Notes under the pieces: model-generated
Seen by the model: only the letters and a program-made list of their open reading frames with translations
Databases searched by the model: none
Told to the model about the DNA's origin: nothing
Part shown: positions 1 through 8,121 of the stretch, piece after piece
Layout: each line of letters opens with the position of its first letter
Position numbering within the stretch: the stretch's first letter is position 1
DNA from: Anoxynatronum sibiricum
Lineage (GTDB): Bacteria > Bacillota > Clostridia > Peptostreptococcales > Tindalliaceae
Direction of reading: 5' to 3'
Assembly: GCF_039414295.1 (NCBI RefSeq)
Contig: NZ_JBCITM010000002.1
Location: 124,001-188,000, forward strand
DNA: 64,000 nt
Position numbers and translations under genes: made by a program

Positions 1-1
1 A

Positions 2-1237
2 GCGGGAACTGTCGGTGATGAACTCAATCAGAATGTCTATGTAGTGGGCGGGTTTGTCAGAGATCTAATGCTGAAAACCGACAACTGGGACATTGACTTC
101 GTCACTGAAGGTGACGGTATCGTCTTTGCCAAAGCCCTTCACCAGGCTGTGGGCGGCAAACTCACTGTTCATCCACAATTTGAAACTGCTGTCATTCGTT
201 TATCCAGTCATATCACACTGGATGTTGTCACGGCACGAAGGGAGTACTACGAGTATCCCGCTGCATTGCCGAAAGTGGAAAAAAGCAACATATGGAGTGA
301 CTTGTTTAGACGTGATTTCACCATTAACTGTATGGCCATCTCTTTGAATCAGTCCTCTTTTGGAGATTTGAGTGACTATTTTGGTGGTATGAAAGACCTT
401 CAAAACAAGTCTATTCGCGTTCTATATAATTTAAGTTTCATTGAAGATCCGACACGCATTTTTAGAGCTATTCGTTTTGCTGCTCGACTTGGTTTTCACC
501 TGGAAGCTTCTACTCGTCAATTTTTGCAACAAGCACTACAAAACGATATGATTCGACGCCTCAGTCATGATCGTATTCGCGAAGAGTTTCTTCATATGAT
601 TAGAGAACAGGAATCCCTTCACAACAGCATGACGCTGATGAGGGAACTTGGTATTTTCCAGGCCCTCCACTCTGGCTTCATTGTACAGTCCCATACACTG
701 GAACGCCTGAAGGGTATTCGTTTTGCAATGGAAGGGTTTAGGCAATTATCGCCATCCTCCTTCAATCAAACTGTTGTGATGTTGATGCAAATCATGTCTG
801 AAGTGCTGCCAACAGATTTGGAAGAAGTATGCCAGATTTTGATTGCCAACCAAACACTCATTCAACAAATGATGAAGTCAATGAACCAACGCGACACCAT
901 TTATCTGATTTTGAGAGAGGACGAGGTAGATCGCTTTACCATATACCAATTGCTTCGAGCACATACTGAAGAGGCACTTATGTTTTTCTATAATGATTCT
1001 GATGATCCATACATTCGGCACTACATTGCGTTTTATTTACTTAAACTGAGGCATATTCAGCTGACTATTTCAGGTAATGATCTCAAATCACTGGGAATCA
1101 ATCCAGGTCCAATATATCGTCGCATCTTGGATAATGTGCTAAAAGCTAAGGTGCTTGGCACCATTTATGATCATGATGGTGAACTAAAATACGCTGAAAA
1201 CTTATATAACAGACTGAAGGAGGCACTACATGCTTAA
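2..1237 (+). CDS. CCA-adding enzyme / poly(A) polymerase family, 5' end missing
   Basis: This is the 3' part of a tRNA nucleotidyltransferase gene that begins before the window: the frame is open from base 2 and reads straight into the family head motif. The enzyme would add or repair the CCA end of tRNA. Visible are GGFVRD (residues 16-21 of the 411 present), the metal-binding aspartates of DID (30 and 32), RRDFTINCMAI, and PTRIFRAIRFAARLGF, typical class II head and neck signatures. In many Clostridia the gene before an M50 protease and scpA is a longer DHH-CBS-polymerase fusion, so more domains may lie upstream. It overlaps the next gene by 8 bases. Confidence 0.85.
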   Translation, partial: AGTVGDELNQNVYVVGGFVRDLMLKTDNWDIDFVTEGDGIVFAKALHQAVGGKLTVHPQFETAVIRLSSHITLDVVTARREYYEYPAALPKVEKSNIWSDLFRRDFTINCMAISLNQSSFGDLSDYFGGMKDLQNKSIRVLYNLSFIEDPTRIFRAIRFAARLGFHLEASTRQFLQQALQNDMIRRLSHDRIREEFLHMIREQESLHNSMTLMRELGIFQALHSGFIVQSHTLERLKGIRFAMEGFRQLSPSSFNQTVVMLMQIMSEVLPTDLEEVCQILIANQTLIQQMMKSMNQRDTIYLILREDEVDRFTIYQLLRAHTEEALMFFYNDSDDPYIRHYIAFYLLKLRHIQLTISGNDLKSLGINPGPIYRRILDNVLKAKVLGTIYDHDGELKYAENLYNRLKEALHA

Positions 1238-1859
1238 TTTTGACTTGAACCGAATCGTCATGATCTTGCCTGGCATTTTGCTGGGTTTAACCATTCACGA
1301 GTTTTCCCATGGTTACATGGCTTACCGATTGGGAGATCCCACAGCAAAAAATAATGGTAGACTGACTCTGAATCCTATTGCTCACATAGATCCTTTTGGA
1401 TTTTTAATGCTCCTGTTTGCAGGATTTGGCTGGGCAAAACCCGTCCCGGTTAACCCCTATTATTTTACCGGCGACCGGCGCCGGGGAACTTTGCTGGTAT
1501 CACTGGCTGGCCCGGTTTCAAATATTGTGACGGCTACCCTACTGACAGTGATTCTTGGAATGGTCATTCGGATCACCGGAGGGCCTGGATTTCTTGTGCA
1601 ACAATTATTCTTCTCAGCCATTTCCATCAATTTGGTGCTGGCAGTTTTCAACCTTTTTCCAATACCGCCACTGGATGGCTCAAAAATTCTTATATCGCTT
1701 TTTCCCTCAAGATTTGAACATACATTTTATGAGTTGGAACGGTACACCTACATTATTCTGATTCTGTTATTGTTTCTGGGTGTCATTAGACGCATTCTGT
1801 TTCCCATTGTTAATGTGCTGTTTAATGGTCTCATGATGCTTCTGATGATGATTGTATGA
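1230..1859 (+). CDS. site-2 protease family (M50) membrane metalloprotease
   Basis: A 209-residue polytopic membrane protein of the small M50 (site-2 protease, YwhC-like) family. The zinc motif HEFSH (His23, Glu24, His27) sits in the first membrane segment, and NLFPIPPLDG, the third zinc-ligand motif, lies near residue 150. Several hydrophobic helices fill the rest. Its substrate is unknown; members of this short clade lack the PDZ domain of RseP. The ATG is preceded by GAAGGAGG and overlaps the upstream frame by 8 bases. The order CCA enzyme-M50-scpA-scpB is common in Clostridia. Confidence 0.9.
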   Translation: MLNFDLNRIVMILPGILLGLTIHEFSHGYMAYRLGDPTAKNNGRLTLNPIAHIDPFGFLMLLFAGFGWAKPVPVNPYYFTGDRRRGTLLVSLAGPVSNIVTATLLTVILGMVIRITGGPGFLVQQLFFSAISINLVLAVFNLFPIPPLDGSKILISLFPSRFEHTFYELERYTYIILILLLFLGVIRRILFPIVNVLFNGLMMLLMMIV

Positions 1860-1872
1860 AGGAGAGTCTCCA

Positions 1873-2661
1873 ATGGGCGCCGACTTGAACCTAAAGCTGA
1901 AGGTTTTTGAGGGACCGCTTGACCTCCTTTGTCATTTAATACAGGTAAACGAAATTGACATCTATGATATTCCCATCACAGAGATTACTCATCAATACAT
2001 GACCTATCTAAATGAACTGCAGTCTTTTCAGATGGAAGTGGCCAGTGAATTTATAGTCATGGCGGCAACATTGATGGAAATCAAATCCCGAACCCTTTTG
2101 CCGGCAAACCGTTCAGCTGCAGCAGCAGGAGAAGAAGAGGGATCCAACGATCCCCGGGAAGAATTAGTTAGACAATTGCTTGAATATCAACAATTTCAGC
2201 AAGCAGCGGCATTTCTAAAGTCTTTTGAGAATGGACAACCCCATTTTTTCAAACCACCAGAGGATCTCTATGCGTTTGTCCAATCATTATCCTCTCCCGA
2301 ACCAGCTGAACCTGAAATACTTGATATCGCAGGTCCCGAGGTATTAGCCAGTACCTTCTGCGATTTAATGAGAATATATCTCAACAGCAGAGGAGAGGAG
2401 AAGCAGCAACCTATCACAATGGCCCGGGAACAATTTACCATTGCACAGCAAAGCGAATATGTGCTTGACCAATTAAAAAAAGAACGAGCACTTCATTTCA
2501 CAACCTTTTTTCTAACACTAAATCACAGCGAAAAAATTATTGTCACTTTTTTAAGTCTGCTGGAATTAATGCGTACCAATCAGGTAATGGTGACAACTAA
2601 TCCCAAAGGTCACGACTTGATCATTGTTTCAAGGCATTCATCCTATCGAGGCAATCACTGA
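1873..2661 (+). CDS. scpA: segregation and condensation protein A
   Basis: ScpA is the kleisin that bridges SMC heads and, with ScpB, compacts and segregates the chromosome. The 262-residue product opens with the family hallmark LKVFEGPLDLLCHLIQ and continues IDIYDIPITEITHQYM; the C-terminal winged helix (SEKIIVTFLSLLELMR) that contacts the SMC head is present. A longer frame reaches a TTG at 1852, but GAAGGAG sits 8 bases before the ATG at 1873, so that start is chosen. It follows the M50 gene almost directly and precedes scpB in the same operon. Confidence 0.95.
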   Translation: MGADLNLKLKVFEGPLDLLCHLIQVNEIDIYDIPITEITHQYMTYLNELQSFQMEVASEFIVMAATLMEIKSRTLLPANRSAAAAGEEEGSNDPREELVRQLLEYQQFQQAAAFLKSFENGQPHFFKPPEDLYAFVQSLSSPEPAEPEILDIAGPEVLASTFCDLMRIYLNSRGEEKQQPITMAREQFTIAQQSEYVLDQLKKERALHFTTFFLTLNHSEKIIVTFLSLLELMRTNQVMVTTNPKGHDLIIVSRHSSYRGNH

Positions 2662-2725
2662 CCGTTCATGTTTATCGCCAGAATTAATTGTTTGCTGTGG
2701 ATTCTATAAAGAGGTGAACCATATT

Positions 2726-3292
2726 TTGGAAAGAGAAAAACAAAAAGCTGTTCTGGAAGCACTCCTTTTTGCCTATTCTGAGCCCATCAACGCACCAGAA
2801 CTATCCAAAGCGACGGGCTTCTCGCTTAAAGAAACCAGGGAGCTTCTTAGCGAACTGCGTGCAGATTATGCTTTTTATCATAGAGGCATGATTCTGCTGC
2901 AAATGGAAGATGACTACCAACTGGCCACCAACCCGGTTTATGTTACTTACTTGGAAAAACTAATCACCCCCCGAAGTTATAAGACACTTTCTCAGGCTTC
3001 TCTGGAAGCACTTGCCATCGTCGCCTATAAACAACCCATTACAAAGGCTGAAATTGAAGATATACGTGGCGTTAAATGCGACCAGGCGATACGCACTCTG
3101 CTTGAAAAACATCTGATTGAAGATAAGGGACGATTGGAAAAAATTGGTCGCCCAATCATATATGGAACAACGTCGCATTTCTTAAAAACTTTTGGTTTCA
3201 CATCCCTAAGTGAGCTGCCGGATACAAGTGCGTTTTTCCAGAGTGATGAACAAGGTGCGAGTGGTGAAGAGCCCCAAGAAAGCATCGATTGA
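2726..3292 (+). CDS. scpB: segregation and condensation protein B
   Basis: ScpB is a dimeric winged-helix protein that binds ScpA in the SMC condensin complex. The sequence has the family features EALLFAYSEPINAPEL, SQASLEALAIVAYKQPITKAEIEDIRGV and GRPIIYGTT. The reading frame stays open further upstream and overlaps scpA, but GAGGTG at 2711 precedes TTG at 2726, which gives a 188-residue product of normal family length; the upstream residues do not look like ScpB. The extreme C-terminus is acidic and glutamine-rich, as is usual and variable in this family. Confidence 0.93.
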   Translation: MEREKQKAVLEALLFAYSEPINAPELSKATGFSLKETRELLSELRADYAFYHRGMILLQMEDDYQLATNPVYVTYLEKLITPRSYKTLSQASLEALAIVAYKQPITKAEIEDIRGVKCDQAIRTLLEKHLIEDKGRLEKIGRPIIYGTTSHFLKTFGFTSLSELPDTSAFFQSDEQGASGEEPQESID

Positions 3293-3296
3293 TCTC

Positions 3297-3327
3297 TTGT
3301 GATAAAAATACTGCTCTGTGGTACTAT
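3297..3327 (+). promoter_or_regulatory. candidate extended -10 promoter of the recombinase gene
   Basis: TTGTGA (3297-3302) and TACTAT (3322-3327) are 19 bases apart, and TG at 3319-3320 makes an extended -10. It lies just after scpB and 65 bases before the recombinase start. The spacing is long, so this is tentative. Confidence 0.4.
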
Positions 3328-3354
3328 TCTTTAAATGCGTATTTAGCGAATAGT
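3323..3354. repeat. 32-bp imperfect palindrome before the tyrosine recombinase
   Basis: Outer arms ACTATTC (3323-3329) and GAATAGT (3348-3354) and inner arms TAAAT (3332-3336) and ATTTA (3341-3345) are symmetric about GCGT; only two base pairs on each side fail. It overlaps the candidate -10 and start point of the recombinase promoter, so it could be an operator, a transcript hairpin, or a recombinase-binding site. Confidence 0.6.
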
Positions 3355-3392
3355 TACGCAGTTCAATGGAATATTCTATGGGAGTGATTTCC

Positions 3393-4568
3393 ATGAAACG
3401 CAAATTATCCTCATCAACAAAACCAGCAATCAAGCGGCCGCTTCATGTTCACAATAAATCTGATAAACCTGATCACATTGTATTTCGTGAACAAAGCTTG
3501 ATTCAACGAAGTATGGAAACGGAGCAAAAGCTACCGACATTTATGCAGGATTTTTTTTTATATTTACGGAATGCTGTGGCGCCATCAACTCGACTTGCAT
3601 ATCTGGAAGATATCGTCTTTTTTTGCCAGTACCTGGTTGAGGAAACATCACTCACTCAGGCGGCAAGCGTCCAGGAAATCTCGCTCGATGAGTTTAGATC
3701 CATTACTGCACGGGATATCAATTATTTCATCGGTCAATATTGTCAACGCTATACTATTCAGGAAGCCCATCAGATTCGGGTCATGGAAAACCATCAACGT
3801 GCGCTGGCACGAAAAAAGTCTTCTCTATCTGTGTTGTTTAAAAACCTTTATCGGGATGGATGGCTCCAAATGAACATCACAGACGGGTTTAACCCCATTC
3901 AGCTTCCCAAGCCACAGCCCGATGCTATTAAACGATTGGATATTGATGAAGTGGTTCATTTACTTGATCTTGTAGAAACGGGTGTGCAATTGTCAGAAAA
4001 GGAGAAAAAATATTGGGTAAAAACACGGTTTCGTGATCGTGCTATTTTAGTGCTCTTTTTAACATATGGTCTTCGTGTCACAGAACTTCACCAGCTGAAT
4101 ATTTCATCATTCAACTTTAGTCGTGGTGAATTTAGAATTTATCGAAAAAGAGGCAAAGAATCTCTGATGCCTATCAACCAGTCCTGCGAACGCGTCATCC
4201 GAGATTATCTCAACAAAGAACGTCCTTCAGATGAAATTGTGGATCATGATCATCGTGATGCATTATTCCTATCACTTCAAAAGAAACGAATGACGATACG
4301 CACCATACAAAATCTGGTAAAGAAATACACAGCACTGGTTCTGGGCACTACCTCCAAAAACGGATTCAGTCCACACAAGCTTCGAGCTACTGCTGCTACT
4401 TCTCTGATTCAGCAGGGATTTTCGATCTTTGATGTTCAAAACTTACTGGACCATGATAATGTAACAACAACACAATTATATGCTGCCCATAAAAAAGATG
4501 TCAAACGAGAGATAGTTAAAAATTTTGAATGGCTGGATAAAGAATCCAATGATATCGATCAATCATAA
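3393..4568 (+). CDS. tyrosine recombinase (XerC/XerD-like)
   Basis: A 391-residue tyrosine site-specific recombinase. All catalytic residues are visible: Arg228 in GLRVTEL, Lys255 in KRGKES, His328 and Arg331 in HKLR, His354 in LLDHDNV, and the nucleophile Tyr363 in TTQLYAAH. An N-terminal SAM-like core-binding domain (QDFFLYLRNAVAPSTRLAYLEDI) precedes it, after a basic leader of about 45 residues. GGGAGTG places the start at ATG 3393 rather than the ATG at 3366. It is somewhat longer than XerC/D. It stands between scpB and lexA with no other mobile-element genes, suggesting a resident chromosomal recombinase rather than a phage integrase; its target site is unknown. Confidence 0.85.
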   Translation: MKRKLSSSTKPAIKRPLHVHNKSDKPDHIVFREQSLIQRSMETEQKLPTFMQDFFLYLRNAVAPSTRLAYLEDIVFFCQYLVEETSLTQAASVQEISLDEFRSITARDINYFIGQYCQRYTIQEAHQIRVMENHQRALARKKSSLSVLFKNLYRDGWLQMNITDGFNPIQLPKPQPDAIKRLDIDEVVHLLDLVETGVQLSEKEKKYWVKTRFRDRAILVLFLTYGLRVTELHQLNISSFNFSRGEFRIYRKRGKESLMPINQSCERVIRDYLNKERPSDEIVDHDHRDALFLSLQKKRMTIRTIQNLVKKYTALVLGTTSKNGFSPHKLRATAATSLIQQGFSIFDVQNLLDHDNVTTTQLYAAHKKDVKREIVKNFEWLDKESNDIDQS

Positions 4569-4594
4569 ATACCCCTATCAAATCACCGGTGATA

Positions 4595-4608
4595 AGAACG
4601 TTTGTTTG
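4595..4608. promoter_or_regulatory. LexA-box-like operator
   Basis: AGAACGTTTGTTTG matches the Gram-positive SOS operator CGAACRNRYGTTYC at 11 of 14 positions, with the GAAC and GTT half-site cores intact. It overlaps the -35 element of lexA, as expected for autorepression. Confidence 0.65.
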
Positions 4609-4634
4609 AATTCCGTAAATGACTATGCTATAAT
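4606..4634 (+). promoter_or_regulatory. lexA promoter
   Basis: TTGAAT (4606-4611), a 17-base spacer and a perfect TATAAT (4629-4634), about 45 bases before the lexA start. Confidence 0.8.
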
Positions 4635-4678
4635 CATATTATGTGAATTAATCCTTGTTGATAGAAAGGAGCCTTCCC

Positions 4679-5299
4679 ATGTACGAAGATTTAACGCTTA
4701 AACAGCGAGAAGTCATTCAATATATGAAACAAACACTGCGGGAAAAGGGATATCCTCCTTCAGTCAGAGAAATTGGACGGGCTGTGAATCTTCGCTCAAC
4801 TTCCACTGTCCATAACCACCTGATCAATCTGGAGAAGAAAGGGTACATGAAACGCGACTCCACAAAGCCACGGGCAATAGAAATATTTGATACACCTTTC
4901 AGAAATGAAACCGCCGTCAGAAATCCGTTGAATATTCCCCTTGTTGGAACTGTTACCGCGGGCGAACCTATACTGGCTGTGGAAAATATTGAAGAATACT
5001 TCTCTTTACCTCATCATTTTGTCAACTCCGATGAAGAAATCTTTCTTTTGAAGGTTAGAGGAAACAGTATGATAACAGCCGGTATTATGAGTGATGACTT
5101 CGTTATGGTTCAGAAACAATCAAATGCAGTCAATGGTGATATCGTCGTTGCCATGCTGGATGATGAAGCAACCGTTAAACGTTTCTTTAAAGAGAAAGAC
5201 TATTATCGACTCCAGCCTGAAAATCCTGAAATGGAACCTATTATTGTACAAGAAGTCTCCATTATTGGTAAAGTGATCGGCCTGCTACGACGCTATTGA
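4679..5299 (+). CDS. lexA: SOS repressor LexA
   Basis: LexA represses DNA-damage genes and cleaves itself when RecA filaments form. The 206-residue product has the winged helix-turn-helix (PSVREIGRAVNLRSTSTVHNHL, abridged as residues 28-49), the self-cleavage site Ala94-Gly95 in TVTAGEP, and the Ser130 (RGNSM) / Lys167 (ATVKRF) dyad of the S24 peptidase domain. AAGGAG sits 8 bases before ATG 4679; an upstream in-frame start at 4655 lacks this. A LexA-like box overlaps its own -35. The only other S24 protein here is the XRE regulator at 21.9 kb. Confidence 0.97.
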   Translation: MYEDLTLKQREVIQYMKQTLREKGYPPSVREIGRAVNLRSTSTVHNHLINLEKKGYMKRDSTKPRAIEIFDTPFRNETAVRNPLNIPLVGTVTAGEPILAVENIEEYFSLPHHFVNSDEEIFLLKVRGNSMITAGIMSDDFVMVQKQSNAVNGDIVVAMLDDEATVKRFFKEKDYYRLQPENPEMEPIIVQEVSIIGKVIGLLRRY

Positions 5300-5322
5300 T
5301 GAATACGTAGATAATAATAATC

Positions 5323-5386
5323 ATCAAAACGCCGGGTTGCAGTGACCATTCGAAGTCGAACGGTTACTGCAACCCGGCGTTTTGAT
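5323..5386. terminator. bidirectional terminator between lexA and the YnbB-like gene
   Basis: Two 25-base arms (5323-5347 and 5362-5386) pair perfectly except for one G-T pair, around a 14-base loop. The GC-rich core CGCCGGGTTGCAGT is flanked by AAAA on one side and TTTT on the other, so it can end transcripts from both converging genes. Confidence 0.9.
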
Positions 5387-5404
5387 ATATGACTCAAATG
5401 TCTA

Positions 5405-6676
5405 TCATTTAATCACTGCATCAAGGGCTTTCATCACCCCAAATTTTGCATGTGGGTAGGTGAGCCCTCCCTGAAAATATACCTGGTATGGGGGACGCAT
5501 GGGTCCGTCGGCACTTAGTTCAATGGATGATCCCTGGATAAAGGCACCTGCCGCCATAATGACAGGATCCTGATAGCCTGGCATATCCCACGCAATGGGT
5601 GTTACGTGATGATCCACTGGTGCAGCAGCCTGTACTCCCTGACAAAATGCCTTCACAGCTTCAGGCGTATTCAACTGAACACCTTGTATAATATCGCTGC
5701 GGGAAGCATTCCAAGTGGGTTGAACTTGGTAACCGGCACTATCAAATACTTTTGCCGCAAGAATAGCTCCCTTAACTGCTTCACATACAATCATGGGCGC
5801 CAAAAAGAGCCCTTGCAATACTGTACGCGTTGTTCCAAAAGTTAAACCACATTCTTTACCAATTCCAGGCGCAGTTAGTCTGCTGGCAGCGCGTTCTACC
5901 AGTTCAGCTTTTCCCACCACATACCCGCCTGTTAATGCAATTCCGCCTCCAGGATTTTTGATCAGTGAACCAGCAATGAGATCTGCACCCAATTCAATAG
6001 GTTCTTTCAAGTCTAAGAATTCGCCATAGCAATTATCCACCATAATGATGATTTCTGGCCAGCGATGTTTTATCTGTTGAATCTGACTTTCGAGATCAGT
6101 CAATGATAAAGCAGGGCGAAATGAATACCCTGTAGATCGTTGAAAATACACCATTGTCGGTTTTTTTTCCAGGATAGCCTGATTAATTGCCTGTTGATCC
6201 AAAGAATTGTCTGGTTTTAGATTAATTTGACGGTAGTGCACACCCGATTTCATTAAGCTTCCTGGATACTCTCCAGTTAGACCAATCAGTTGATGCAACG
6301 TATCATATGGCGCCCCAGTGACGCACAGTAAAGAGTCTTCTGCAAATAGATTTCCTGCAAGCGCCAGACTTAGAGCATGTGTGCCATTAACAATGTTTGG
6401 CCTGACCAATGCGTCTTCCGCACCAAAAACGGAGGCAAAAATCTCCTCCGTCTTTTCTCTTCCAGGATCATTGTACCCATAACCTGTGTACCATTGAAAA
6501 TGATGGTCACTCAACTGAGCCTGTTGCATGGCGCTCAATACTTTATACTGATTATATTCCTTAATGCTCTCCCGATTGCGAAAAAGTGGTTCAACTGCTT
6601 CTTCTGCGGCTTTCACCAAGCGAATAACCCGCGAGCTGATCCCTAATTTCTGGAGAATCTCTTCGGTTTCCTGCAT
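5405..6676 (-). CDS. methionine gamma-lyase-like PLP enzyme (YnbB / 'aluminum resistance' family)
   Basis: A 423-residue fold-type I PLP protein of the Met_gamma_lyase (YnbB) family. The expected lysine lies in GSLIKNPGGG, and the features WYTGYGYNDPGREKTEEIF, RPNIVNGTHALSLAL and MVDNCYGEF mark this family rather than ordinary Cys/Met enzymes. The reaction is not established; family members are sometimes labelled aluminum resistance proteins on weak grounds. GAAGGGAG precedes the ATG. It is the last gene of the miaB-mutS-mutL-miaA-hfq operon, a position it often holds in Clostridia and Bacilli. Confidence 0.88.
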   Translation of the reverse strand: MQETEEILQKLGISSRVIRLVKAAEEAVEPLFRNRESIKEYNQYKVLSAMQQAQLSDHHFQWYTGYGYNDPGREKTEEIFASVFGAEDALVRPNIVNGTHALSLALAGNLFAEDSLLCVTGAPYDTLHQLIGLTGEYPGSLMKSGVHYRQINLKPDNSLDQQAINQAILEKKPTMVYFQRSTGYSFRPALSLTDLESQIQQIKHRWPEIIIMVDNCYGEFLDLKEPIELGADLIAGSLIKNPGGGIALTGGYVVGKAELVERAASRLTAPGIGKECGLTFGTTRTVLQGLFLAPMIVCEAVKGAILAAKVFDSAGYQVQPTWNASRSDIIQGVQLNTPEAVKAFCQGVQAAAPVDHHVTPIAWDMPGYQDPVIMAAGAFIQGSSIELSADGPMRPPYQVYFQGGLTYPHAKFGVMKALDAVIK

Positions 6677-6695
6677 ATGTGATAACTCCCTTCAA

Positions 6696-6944
6696 CTAGA
6701 GTGATTCCACCGGGTCCTGTTGAGCCTGATAAAAGTTCACGGATTTTGCAGGAATGATAGTCGAGATGGCATGTTTGTAAATCATTTGCTGCTTTCCTTC
6801 GCTGTCCAGTACAATGGTGTAATTGTCAAATCCTTTCACATGTCCTCTCAGTTGAAAACCATTCATCAGAAAAATAGTGATGGGGGTATTTTCTTTTCTC
6901 ACCTGATTTAAAAATACATCCTGTAGATTAATGCTGTTCTTCAT
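6696..6944 (-). CDS. hfq: RNA chaperone Hfq
   Basis: Hfq forms a hexameric ring that binds small RNAs and U-rich or A-rich RNA. The 82-residue protein has the Sm1 region (LQDVFLNQVRKENTPITIFLMNG, residues 6-28) with the conserved Gln8, and the Sm2 signature YKHAISTI near residue 56. The C-terminal tail is short, as in other Firmicutes. It lies between miaA and the YnbB-like gene, the classical miaA-hfq neighbourhood. Confidence 0.97.
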   Translation of the reverse strand: MKNSINLQDVFLNQVRKENTPITIFLMNGFQLRGHVKGFDNYTIVLDSEGKQQMIYKHAISTIIPAKSVNFYQAQQDPVESL

Positions 6945-6998
6945 TATTATGTTGCCCCTCTCTGTGTTTTTTTAGCTGGATCAGGATTATTTCCCTGT

Positions 6999-7964
6999 TT
7001 AACCTTCCATCATTTTTCTGATTTGGCGGCTGATGATGTCTGCCATTCGATGCATCGCTATTTGCCGTTTTTCGCCTGAATCAATGGAAAGCCATGTGGC
7101 TTCAGGAAGCTTCTTAAACCAGGTCAATTGTCGCTTGGCATATCGTCGACTGTTTCGCTTAATCATTTCTACGGCTTCTTCATACCCAAATTCTCCCTCA
7201 AAATAACGAATTATTTCTTTATAGCCGACACCCAATAAAGCAGGTGCTTTGGCCGAAAAGCCATTATCCAGCAAATGACGTACTTCCGCTTCAAGCCCCT
7301 GTTTCAACATCATATCCACTCGGTGATTAATTCGTTGATAAAGGGCTTGGCGATCTTCATTAATAACATAAGTCAGAAATCGATATCTCTCATTTCGGGT
7401 GAGTTCGTTTGAAAAATCATTGATGCCCTCTTCCGATTCCATTATTATTTCAAGTGCGCGCACCACTCGTTTGACATTATGCGGATGAATGCGTTGGGCT
7501 GCTGCGGGGTCAAGTATTTGAAGCCGTTTGTAGAGTATGTGGTTGCCTTTCTGTGCAGCTTCCTCTTCCAACTGTTGACGAATTTCAGACGCTCCGTTTA
7601 CTCTGGAAAAATCCATCTGATACAATAAGGAATGTAAATACAAGCCAGTACCTCCAACCACAATTGGAACAGCACCCCGCTGAAGAATCTCATCAATTTT
7701 TAGAAGTGCAATCTGCTGAAAGTCAGCTACTGTAAAACGTTGATCAGGACTAACCAAATTTATCAGATGATGTGGAATATCCATTTGTTCTTCTTCATTT
7801 GACTTTGCCGTTCCAATATCCATATGTTGATATATTTGCATGGAATCGGCAGAAATAATTTCTCCGTGGATTAGATGTGCCAATAAGATGCTTACATGTG
7901 TCTTGCCTACTGCTGTTGGGCCGGTAATAATCACAACCAAAGGTCGTTGCTCCGAAGTTGCCAT
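6999..7964 (-). CDS. miaA: tRNA dimethylallyltransferase
   Basis: MiaA transfers a dimethylallyl group to N6 of A37 in tRNAs that read UNN codons; MiaB (12.9-14.3 kb) then methylthiolates the same base. The 321-residue product has the P-loop GPTAVGKT, SADSMQIYQHMDIGTAK, and VVGGTGLYL. A GTG at 7982 is also in frame, but AAAGGA overlaps it and sits at good distance from ATG 7964, so the latter is used. It is followed by hfq and preceded by mutL in one operon. Confidence 0.96.
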   Translation of the reverse strand: MATSEQRPLVVIITGPTAVGKTHVSILLAHLIHGEIISADSMQIYQHMDIGTAKSNEEEQMDIPHHLINLVSPDQRFTVADFQQIALLKIDEILQRGAVPIVVGGTGLYLHSLLYQMDFSRVNGASEIRQQLEEEAAQKGNHILYKRLQILDPAAAQRIHPHNVKRVVRALEIIMESEEGINDFSNELTRNERYRFLTYVINEDRQALYQRINHRVDMMLKQGLEAEVRHLLDNGFSAKAPALLGVGYKEIIRYFEGEFGYEEAVEMIKRNSRRYAKRQLTWFKKLPEATWLSIDSGEKRQIAMHRMADIISRQIRKMMEG

Positions 7965-8121
7965 AAAGATGCGTCCTTTCACAATTGAGGGAATTTTCCT
8001 TTGTTAATTGACATCACTTTGTCAGAAGACTCGTTATCATCTTCCATTATTCCAACGGATCTGTCTACTATTTCAATATCCACAAGTCACAAACACGTCT
8101 TAAGACCCATGTATCCATTCC

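Noticed and set aside
3323..3354. Chromosome dimer resolution (dif) site
   Set aside because: The symmetry is larger than dif and the arms do not fit the XerD-half consensus; kept only as an unexplained palindrome.
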